This document shows, piece by piece, positions 57,601-64,000 of a stretch of 64,000 nucleotides of DNA. A program made the position numbers and the translations under genes. Positions within the stretch are counted from its first letter, which is position 1; each line of letters starts with the position of its first letter. The notes under the pieces were generated by a model. It was not told where the DNA came from and searched no databases. It saw nothing but the letters and a program-made list of their open reading frames with translations. The stretch is from assembly GCA_963575745.1 (NCBI GenBank), contig CAUYUJ010020694.1, positions 1-64,000 of the forward strand, written 5' to 3'. The DNA is from Prorocentrum cordatum (Eukaryota > Sar > Dinophyceae > Prorocentrales > Prorocentraceae).

Positions 57601-60600
57601 CCTCGTCGGTAGGCCACTCCACGGCGTCGTACTCGACCCACTTGCGCCACTCTTCCAGGTCGCTCGCGTCGAAGGCCGCCTTCCACTCAGGTGGGATGCT
57701 GCGTAGCTCCCGGCCCTTCTTGGGCGTGACCTGCTTCTTCGGCGTGTCGGTCCTCCGAGCCAGGAACGCGTCCCTCGTGCGGTTCTTGACCTTGATGAGC
57801 AGGGCGTCCTGGTCCGTCGGGTCGTCTTTGATCTTCGGCAGCCGCATGGAGCTGTTCTTTAGAGCTTCGCGTCGTAGTCGCATGCGTTCGCGATCTGCCT
57901 CCTGATCGTCTGGAAGCGTCCGCTTGAAGCTAAGTCGTGGTGCAGGCTCTGGCTGCTCAGCTCGATCTGGTTGTTGTTGCTGTTGATGTTGATGCGGAGT
58001 GCCTGGCGCAGTAGCCGCGTCCAGGTCCATAGATTGCCCCGGCCCAGCTGCCTCAGCAGGTGGGTCTGCAGGTTGATCCGGAGGAGCAGGTCCTCCTCCC
58101 GGTAGTGGTGGTACCTCGGGTAGGTCTCCAGGTGCAGGTACGTCCTCCTCCTTGCGCTGCTTCTTCGGCGTCGCCTCGATCACCGGCTTCGGTGGTGGTG
58201 GTGCTGGCTCGGCGCGCGGCGCCTTAGCCACAGGCGGGTCGCCCGCGTCGTCCTCGTGGTCCGAGTCCTTCTCGTCCCTCTCGCGGCGCACGCCCGTCTT
58301 GTCGCTCCCGTCAGGCCCAGGTCCACGCTCATCGATGAACCCCTTCTGTAGAGTCGGTCCTCCACGCCAGTGGGATAGCTGCCTGACCAGGTCCTCGTTC
58401 TCCACCATCTCCGCCTCGTTTCGCGAGGCGTGTCGTACCTGCTCCGGCGTCACGAGCACCGGCACGCCGCGATAGCTGAGATGCAGCCTCGTGTGGCCCT
58501 CGGTGGCCAACACGATCGCGGGTCCACGCCAGCCGTGCTCGCCCTGGAGCCTCTTCGACTTCACGTGCTTCACCTCGCGCCAGTAGTACACCAGCTGGCC
58601 CGGTACGAACGGCCCGCGCGGCGGGCGAACGCGGCCGACCATGGCCCTCCTGACGGCGTCGTCGCTATCCAGCTCGAAGAACGCCCGGTTCGCCGCAGCG
58701 CGTATCTGTTCTGCCCTTCTCGGTCCGTCCTCGAAGAGCGCTGCACTCTGTGCTGCCAGTTGCCGCTGGTCGCCCTCCATCGCCTCGATCAGCGAGGCCG
58801 GAACCCCGGGCGACTTGCCCAGCACGTACTGGTTTGGTGTGAAGCCGTTCCGCCGAATATGATCGTTGCACGTGCTAGCGATCACCGCTGTCCACACGTG
58901 CGGGTCGTCGTCCTTAGTGAGCTGCACGTCGCGGTTGAGGCGCTGGAAGTGGTCCTTGAAGAAGTCGATCGCTCGCTCCACTCGACCTTTCAGCTGTGGC
59001 GCCTCTGCTGGGACCGGCCTCATCAGGATGTTGTACTTATCGCCGACCTCCACGAACCGCTTCGTGATGTGGCCCTTGGCCGCGTCGTAGTAGAGCACCT
59101 TAGGCGCACCAGCCCACGACAACCAACCTTGCGAAAAGCATCGCAAGCTCTCCTCTCCGGTGATGGACCTCACCGCTTTTGTAGGGATGATGACCCTGAA
59201 ACCCGAGGCATCGTCCAGGATCACCATGACCATCAGCCTGGTCCCGTCCGAGAGGATCACCTCGGCCTCGTCCAAGAACACGTTCTGGTTGAACTCCGTC
59301 GAGAGCTTCAGGTTGGAGCTCCGTGTCGTCGTCGGTCTGCCGAGCTCCTTGCACACGACGCAGTCCAGCTTGTCCACCGCGTCCAGAACCTTCTGCGACA
59401 CCCCGTAGGACTTCAGGCGTCGCTTTAGTGCGTGAGCCGAAGGGTGGCTCAGGTTCAGGTGGAGCTTCTTGAGCGCGCCCCACTGGGCCGTGGTGATGTC
59501 CGAAGGCTTGTCTCCGAAGCCTTCGCCTTCTTGCTGTAGGTCTCGATGTGCCTCGTCAGCTTCGCGGTCGTCTGGAGTGAAAGCCTTCGGCTTGCTCCCA
59601 TAGATGTGCACCGTCGCAGGGTATGACGTCTGCACCTTCGGCTCGTTCACGTAGATCGCGATCACCGTGTCCGTCGGGAACCGCTTAGCCGTCTTGACCG
59701 TCGCGAAGTCCTGGTCGCCCGCGTAGGCGTCGCTGTAGTCCGCCAGCACGCCCTCGTCGGAGTACATCGCGTAGATCCTCCGTATAGCTCCACGAGGTGG
59801 TGTAATCTCCTCGGTGCCCGTCAGTACGCGCACGTCGATCAGCTCCTTCCTCAGCCTGAACGCCTTAGCCACAGCGTTCACCACCTGCTTGCTCGGGGAC
59901 TTCGTCGTATTGCTCCCGATGCGCATCTCCTTCGGGCTGGTCCGTCGCGCCAGCTCGTGAGTGCCCGCAGCCACCAAGGTCTTGCCCAGGTCGTCCGGCC
60001 AGGCGCTAGCCTGTGCCAGCTCCGCGCTGCGCCCAACCATGTCGGCGTGCTTGTGGCTCCCGTCGCACTTGCGCTCGAGCCAGTCGGAAAAGCACGAACC
60101 GTTGGGCACCATCATGCGCGTCGGCTTGCGGATCGGGTCACCGTAGTTGTCCATGAGCCCGTACATGCACTGGTGCAGCGTGACCGTCTCGTAGAGCGGT
60201 GGCTTGTCACCGTGCCAGCTGAGCAGGTTCACGATCGGTGCTTCCCGCCACGCCCGGCTGGTGAGAGGGTTCTCGCCGATGCCGATGCGTCCACCTTCAG
60301 CTTGTATCTGGAGCACCTCCGCTGAGAAGCTGATCAGCGGCTCAAACTCCTGGATCAGGTCGTCCACCCGGTCGCCCATGCCCTGAGCACGTTGAAACTC
60401 TTGCATACTCGAGTGGGCGGTGCACGGGAATGCGACCGAAACCATCCAGGGCTTAAAGATCCTGATCAAAAACAGAAAATCCGATCGCACCTTCGGGTCG
60501 TTGAAGTTCACACCTGTCGTTAAATCCGAGGGGGTCGCATTCGCGTGACCTCCCTTCGAAGCTACACGAGTAAAACGCGCCTCCTTCGCAAACAGCTCCC

Positions 60601-62629
60601 AGAGAAACGTCTCGTTGTTGTCGCGCAGCACATCGAATATGACCGCATACTCCTTCATGAGTCTGTCGATCCGCTTGAGCGTACTCCTCTTGAATATGCC
60701 CTTGTTGCCGTTCCTGATGGCCTCCTGGACCCACCGGTCGGCGTCGTCCTGGTGCTTGAAGTCGGGCCCCGACTGCAGCGTCTCCGCCACCAGGAACACC
60801 TCCGGCTCGCTGTGCTGGACGCTCTCGGTCCTGATGCGGAACTGCTCGAACAAGGGGTCCGCCTCGTACGACTCCAGGTCGAAGTCGAGGATGTCGATCC
60901 CCGCGTGACCTCCGGGCAGCTTCATCAGCTCCATGTCGTACAGGCCCAGCTCCTCGAAGTCGGCCCACTGGCCGTCCTCGCGTAAGTAGAGGTTTGTCTT
61001 CCAGTCCGCCAGGTTCTTCTTGCTCGTCAGGCCGATCATGTCGCCAGGGATCTCGAAGTACTCCTGGATCACGTGCACCTTGCCGATCCCGATCGGCATG
61101 ATCCACTTCTTCTTGGCCTCGCGTCGTGCGCCGCCGAGTCCCTTGAACTTCTGGACGGCGTCCACGATGATCGGCTCGAGGCCGTACTTCGCCAGCTCCG
61201 TCTTCTGCTTGTCCAGCCAGCCGCGCCCGGCCACCGCCACAGTGGCCCCGCTGTCCAGCAGGGAGGCCGAGACGATCTCGCTCGAGATCATCACGTCGAC
61301 CTCGGGAACGTCGGGCAGGTGGTAGTCGCTCTCGGTGTCGGTCATCATGATGTCGTGCTCGGTGGACTCCTCGACCTTCACCGTCGCGACCTCCTGGCTC
61401 TCGACGCCCCCGTTGCTGAACAGGTCCGGCATGACGCACACCAGCGTCGTCATGGCCCAGAAGCCCAGCCGTCGTGGACGTCCTGCCTTGCTCGTCTTGC
61501 CGCGGCCCTTGAGGCCCTTGCTCGCCGGTCGGCCGGAAGCTCTTGGCGTCGTGCAGTCCTGCGTAGCGTGATCCATCCTGCCGCAGTTGCCGCACTTCTT
61601 CTCCTTTGACTTTCCTTTGTCCTTGCCTTTGCCGCCGCCTTTGCTTCCCTTCCCGGCCGCCTTGCCGCCGGCCGCAGCACTCTCGTCCACGACTCCGTCG
61701 ATCTTGCCTTTGAAGAAGCCGCGCGCCGCCCTGATCTTGTTCATCTTGAAGCGGCTCTCGCGCAGCGTGACGAGGGCCTGGTGGTAGTCGTCGTCCTCAT
61801 TCGCGAGGTACGCGTCCGCGCCGTCCTCGATGTAGAACAGGTCGCTGTTGTCCCACTCGTCGTCGTCGTCCTCGAGGGCCGCGTAGATGCCGCGCTCCTC
61901 GTCCCACTCGTACCAGTACCCGTCGTCGTCCTGGACCCAGTACTCGTCGAACGTGTCGTCTTCGTCCGCGGTGGGATCGCCATCCGCGTAGTTCGCCCAG
62001 CGCCACCCGGCGCGAGCCTGTCGTTCTCGGTGCTTGCCTCCGCCCCGGGGGAAGAGATTCTTCAAGGTCGTGCTGATCTTCTGGAAGTCGAATGTCTCCT
62101 CCGCCCGGGCGATCACTAAGTTGCGCTCGTCCCTGTCCAGACCGCTGCGCTTCAGCGTGTGGTAGCCCAGCTCGTTGGAACTTATCTTCGTGTCCGGGTC
62201 GACCTCCTCGAGGTTCCGCTTCGCTACCTCCATCGCCGTGCAGAACGCTGCCATAGGCTCTTCACCCTTGCGCTCGAAGTGCGTCTGGTCGAAGAACTGA
62301 TCGAACGCCTTTGGCAGCTCCCTGAAGCTACTCTTGGCGAAGCGCTGGTCCTCTAGGTACTTCAGCAGCACTCGAGCGCCGTCCTCAGTCGCGTAGTCCT
62401 TCGGATCCGACTGCTCGATCAGCACACTGATCGAGTTGTCCGCGCCCAGCAGGTTGCGGTACAGCTTCGGTCCGAGCGCTCTCTTCTGCTCTGAGCTCTC
62501 ACAGCTCAGCTCCGCGGCCTGCACCGCACGCTTGTACCGGGTGAAATCCTTCAGCGTCTCGCCCTTCAGCACCGGTACCTTGGGATCCACCGCGTTGTTG
62601 TAGTCACTTGCCATGGCCACACACGTCAC
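54671..62629 (-). CDS. Copia Gag-Pol polyprotein (2,652 aa) with C5-methyltransferase-like domain
   Basis: Single frame from MTCVAMASDY (an alternative start is MASDYNN, 15 nt on). Gag to about 340 ends in the CCHC knuckle CGNCGRMDHATQDC (about 344). Protease: LLDSGATVAVAG (about 456). A cytosine-C5-methyltransferase-like module spans about 676-860: ELFAKEARFT, PSDLTTG, FPCTAHSSMQ, GENPLTSRAW, CMYGLMD, RKPTRM. Integrase: H-x4-H-x27-C-x2-C (about 1053-1095), then Asp in FLDEAE and YYDAAKGH and Glu in KGRVERA. Reverse transcriptase: GDVDSAFLNG (about 1761), KKGIYGLNDAPLLWY, THVDDDLVAG (about 1860). RNase H: GDSSHGN, STLSAETMAALEA, TDCKSLYD (about 2010-2180). A C-terminal extension of about 470 residues has CAVC, a second HHCC and HCEHP...CMQCG zinc motifs. 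It is much longer than a typical copia polyprotein of about 1,300-1,500 residues. How the product is cleaved is not visible. Confidence 0.95.
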   Translation of the reverse strand: MTCVAMASDYNNAVDPKVPVLKGETLKDFTRYKRAVQAAELSCESSEQKRALGPKLYRNLLGADNSISVLIEQSDPKDYATEDGARVLLKYLEDQRFAKSSFRELPKAFDQFFDQTHFERKGEEPMAAFCTAMEVAKRNLEEVDPDTKISSNELGYHTLKRSGLDRDERNLVIARAEETFDFQKISTTLKNLFPRGGGKHRERQARAGWRWANYADGDPTADEDDTFDEYWVQDDDGYWYEWDEERGIYAALEDDDDEWDNSDLFYIEDGADAYLANEDDDYHQALVTLRESRFKMNKIRAARGFFKGKIDGVVDESAAAGGKAAGKGSKGGGKGKDKGKSKEKKCGNCGRMDHATQDCTTPRASGRPASKGLKGRGKTSKAGRPRRLGFWAMTTLVCVMPDLFSNGGVESQEVATVKVEESTEHDIMMTDTESDYHLPDVPEVDVMISSEIVSASLLDSGATVAVAGRGWLDKQKTELAKYGLEPIIVDAVQKFKGLGGARREAKKKWIMPIGIGKVHVIQEYFEIPGDMIGLTSKKNLADWKTNLYLREDGQWADFEELGLYDMELMKLPGGHAGIDILDFDLESYEADPLFEQFRIRTESVQHSEPEVFLVAETLQSGPDFKHQDDADRWVQEAIRNGNKGIFKRSTLKRIDRLMKEYAVIFDVLRDNNETFLWELFAKEARFTRVASKGGHANATPSDLTTGVNFNDPKVRSDFLFLIRIFKPWMVSVAFPCTAHSSMQEFQRAQGMGDRVDDLIQEFEPLISFSAEVLQIQAEGGRIGIGENPLTSRAWREAPIVNLLSWHGDKPPLYETVTLHQCMYGLMDNYGDPIRKPTRMMVPNGSCFSDWLERKCDGSHKHADMVGRSAELAQASAWPDDLGKTLVAAGTHELARRTSPKEMRIGSNTTKSPSKQVVNAVAKAFRLRKELIDVRVLTGTEEITPPRGAIRRIYAMYSDEGVLADYSDAYAGDQDFATVKTAKRFPTDTVIAIYVNEPKVQTSYPATVHIYGSKPKAFTPDDREADEAHRDLQQEGEGFGDKPSDITTAQWGALKKLHLNLSHPSAHALKRRLKSYGVSQKVLDAVDKLDCVVCKELGRPTTTRSSNLKLSTEFNQNVFLDEAEVILSDGTRLMVMVILDDASGFRVIIPTKAVRSITGEESLRCFSQGWLSWAGAPKVLYYDAAKGHITKRFVEVGDKYNILMRPVPAEAPQLKGRVERAIDFFKDHFQRLNRDVQLTKDDDPHVWTAVIASTCNDHIRRNGFTPNQYVLGKSPGVPASLIEAMEGDQRQLAAQSAALFEDGPRRAEQIRAAANRAFFELDSDDAVRRAMVGRVRPPRGPFVPGQLVYYWREVKHVKSKRLQGEHGWRGPAIVLATEGHTRLHLSYRGVPVLVTPEQVRHASRNEAEMVENEDLVRQLSHWRGGPTLQKGFIDERGPGPDGSDKTGVRRERDEKDSDHEDDAGDPPVAKAPRAEPAPPPPKPVIEATPKKQRKEEDVPAPGDLPEVPPLPGGGPAPPDQPADPPAEAAGPGQSMDLDAATAPGTPHQHQQQQQPDRAEQPEPAPRLSFKRTLPDDQEADRERMRLRREALKNSSMRLPKIKDDPTDQDALLIKVKNRTRDAFLARRTDTPKKQVTPKKGRELRSIPPEWKAAFDASDLEEWRKWVEYDAVEWPTDEELAGVDQSAILPMRRVRTDKNEATRGNLSYEQHPLKAKSRNIVPGYKDKQLLAGELKTNAPTLTDVATAVIVQEAASQEGWRLEQGDVDSAFLNGKYLDDSRRVYFRAPKGGLPAVPELGWPAVPEGTVLKAKKGIYGLNDAPLLWYEEHRDTILSLPGASRSKLCPALFIFHDEHGKLIGLIGTHVDDDLVAGSPEFFANQVAKLRKIHCYGKWQTAKAGFHHCGRFLKQNDDGTITCSQKEYTESIEKIPISSERRKDKEAKATAEERAMLHSGNGQIQWLVRSTRMDLAFRLVESQARAHDSDLKVQDLLDFNKLVSDAKTDHVDITFQKINIDDAIVVAVGDSSHGNVGKTKTASQAGLVILLADNKDDKFLRGRPAKVTPMLWRSHRIKRVVRSTLSAETMAALEAVESGDMLRQHLVELHYGLGYRTHMEDVKAIKMVEVTDCKSLYDLLQKRGTVPSERRLLIDIEALRNDLEFNNVVSKWVNTKQMLADCLTKNDVRAGDYMRYVLQTGEYRLTEDLMADQIIAKQRMELKGRRGEYYRAKYPKRLRPAEQHYVHEGYTYFEECIADVRYNARVLQPAPKPYLRWRMTLGQREDDVYYEKLEEMVDWSGLDQVSKRRRIPTQIRKLLTIYAPTKAALERYEKDFTEKHVIKKPKVTDEGDMQDKLDVTEDLGAIVESAETVKVDGTNEVAEIYMMDAAGAETEEVKSGAAAAATVVVCAVCRMVVDQCECGPRTRKKANQRSSCSTHPGELPPVPGDDEEGGDDAGEWEKLPHRLYQERQKSTTPTKKAMMKARALHEKTKHASYMQIEEDFGEVLEEGVLEAYEVVVNNCDVCRKDKKIYASVQRGINNKEFWMDGSSSSHQGKSQGKTDPSSDHCEHPKEKLTTRGSNQYKDKLRCMQCGSLLVDTDTDWWRQEKEYRAQEKLLRAEKEKQVQAEMKAIRLRDMYKKASGETRATSAQGTSSTSPT

Positions 62630-62685
62630 TCGATGGGATGGCTAGTCCCGCTCCGTCGTCTCTGGAGTCGGTGGGGCCAACCACT

Positions 62686-62698
62686 CGCTCCGCTGCCA
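62686..62698 (-). other. Candidate primer-binding site
   Basis: On the element strand TGGCAGCGGAGCG begins one base inside the 5' LTR. The TGG start fits pairing with a tRNA CCA end. It resembles, with mismatches, the complement of initiator-tRNA 3' ends; the tRNA identity is inferred. Confidence 0.5.
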
Positions 62699-62699
62699 A

Positions 62700-62908
62700 C
62701 CTCGTTCTCGTCAGAACTTATCCCCAGGCGTCTCCCTCGGACACTGGGGTTCGTCACCAGCTCGAACTCGATCGATAGTGCCGACAGCCGCTATCGCCGC
62801 CCCCACCCGATGCCACTGCCGTGGGAGGGAGCCGCTATCTTTTAGCTCGAGCCCAAGCGCCGGCGCTGCACACACGCGTGTCAAACTGTTCATCTCACAG
62901 AATCTACA
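62700..62908 (-). repeat. 5' LTR of the copia element
   Basis: Identical to 54311-54519. It would carry the promoter; on the element strand an AGCTAAAAGATAGC motif (about 62838-62851) is the only AT-rich box I see. Confidence 0.95.
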
Positions 62909-62913
62909 TGCCC
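62909..62913. other. Target-site duplication, right
   Basis: TGCCC, matching 54306-54310. Confidence 0.8.
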
Positions 62914-63050
62914 CCAAGAAGGCCCCAAGAGGGGTCCAGTCAGAGGAAGTCGAAGGACTCCGTGAACCTTCTCCCGAGATGGGCCCCAAGACCCCCGAGA
63001 TTCCCCAGAGACCCCAAGAGGGCCCCAATACGCAAAAACCTATGGTTCTC
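62914..63050. repeat. CCAAGAAGGCCCC array, right flank of the copia insertion
   Basis: Continues the array interrupted at 54305. 63051-63335 has a GC-dinucleotide run at 63237-63275 and no gene. Confidence 0.75.
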
Positions 63051-63339
63051 ATGGGGTGCTCTCGCACTCTGTGTTTTTTTGTGGACAGCGCCAAGCGGAC
63101 CGAGAGGCCCCCCCTACGCTGGCGCGCCCCAACAGCTATTCAAGTCCCATTCTTGGTGAGCTTGGACACTTCCCGGCGAAGCGGGCCCCTTCCCGGAGGC
63201 CTTGGCCCAGCGAGCCGGGCCGCTTCCCGGCGGCCCGTGCGCCGCGCGCGCGCGCCCGCTCGCGCGCGGCGCGCCCAGTGTTGTTTGCGCCCAGGCAGTG
63301 CACACTTGCACCTTGGACAAAAAACATGCGACAAACAGT

Positions 63340-63720
63340 ACACAAACAGCACCCGCGGAAAAACCTTAGAGGCACCAGCGCCACACGCACCAAGACCTTA
63401 CAACGTCACAACCGCTGCACGCACTTTACCCCTTCGTGACACACTGCTACGCGCACTTGCACCGTAGATGCACATGCGCTACTACACGCACTTCAACCTT
63501 AGAGACGCACGCGCTACACGCACTCAAAGCGTTGAGGCGCGAGCGCCACACGCACACACGCCCTAGAGACACCAGCGCTGCTCGCACTGAAGACTTAGAG
63601 GCGCACACACGCTACCCTCACTCCGAGACACAGGCGATGCACGCACTTGCAGCTGAGAGACACAGGCACTGACCGCAAACAAACCTTGGAGGCACGAGCG
63701 CCCCACCCGAGATGTACAGG
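63340..63720. repeat. ~36-40-bp tandem repeat (TTAGAGGCACNAGCGC)
   Basis: About ten degenerate units built on CCTTAGAGGCACCAGCGCCA, CACGCAC and ACAC boxes. 63721-64000 shows nothing recognised. Confidence 0.8.
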
Positions 63721-64000
63721 CGTTGCACGCACTTCGCTCTCGCCCTGTCGCCGTCGTCGGCCGGCAGGGTGGCGGCCGCGGCGCCTCGCCTCGCTCCCTG
63801 GATGTTTTCTTTACGCTCTCAACGTTTTCGGTGCATGTTGCAGCGGGGACCCGCGCCAAGAGACACCCTGCTTGCCTCCAGGGTGCCTGGGTTTCTCGGG
63901 TTTCGATCGTTTTGCGATGGAAGGCGTGACGTTCCCACGCCAGAAATCAGTGGGCGTCCTGGTGTCTCAGGGTTGGGGTTCTGTGGTCGGGCCCCTACTG

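Larger units (their letters stand above)
54306..62913 (-). mobile_element. Complete Ty1/copia LTR retrotransposon with target-site duplication
   Basis: Two identical 209-bp LTRs (54311-54519, 62700-62908) enclose one gag-pol frame on the minus strand. The 5-bp duplication TGCCC flanks the element (54306-54310, 62909-62913). The domain order protease-integrase-reverse transcriptase-RNase H identifies Ty1/copia. Length with LTRs is 8,598 bp. Identical LTRs and an open frame indicate a very recent insertion. Removing the element and one TGCCC restores a continuous CCAAGATGCCCCCAAGAAGG array. Confidence 0.95.

Noticed and set aside
57000-61600. Frames of 228 and 380 codons on the minus strand and 332 on the plus strand inside the copia element
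   Set aside because: They are shadows of the gag-pol frame, which alone carries the catalytic motifs.

Overview
The window looks like nuclear DNA of a dinoflagellate. This is inferred from very low gene density, GC-rich sequence saturated with microsatellites and minisatellites, and two retroelements of the kind found in dinoflagellates. One of these is a Ty1/copia element whose polyprotein carries a cytosine-methyltransferase-like domain. No ribosomal RNA, tRNA or CRISPR array could be supported.

Layout. 1-2560: GGA, TCC and GA microsatellites and short tandem repeats. 2622-6194: a TA-flanked element with terminal inverted repeats, filled by a 171-bp palindrome-rich satellite. 6200-13600: more tandem repeats, a long GT tract and two small inverted-repeat elements. 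13672-23054: the one host gene I can reconstruct, a five-exon gene for a cysteine-rich protein of about 235 residues with four membrane segments. It is split by a 7.9-kb intron full of degenerate CCAAG/CTTGG arrays. 23055-31500: satellites and MITE-like hairpins. 31750-33690 (minus): a decayed 3' piece of a LINE. About 35060-42100 (plus): a related LINE with intact ORF1 and ORF2. 42100-54300: tandem arrays and MITE-like elements, including 45-bp and 73-bp repeats. 54306-62913 (minus): a complete Ty1/copia element with identical 209-bp LTRs, a 5-bp target duplication and one uninterrupted 2,652-residue gag-pol frame. 62914-64000: the flanking CCAAG array and a tandem repeat of about 36-40 bp.

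How the parts relate. The LINE and the copia element are autonomous mobile elements: the LINE by endonuclease-primed reverse transcription, the copia element by integrase. The MITE-like hairpins have no coding capacity and would depend on transposases elsewhere. The copia element sits inside a CCAAG array of the same family that fills the large intron. Besides the usual gag, protease, integrase, reverse transcriptase and RNase H, its polyprotein carries a C5-methyltransferase-like domain and a second HHCC zinc module near the C terminus. These are the most unusual features in the window.
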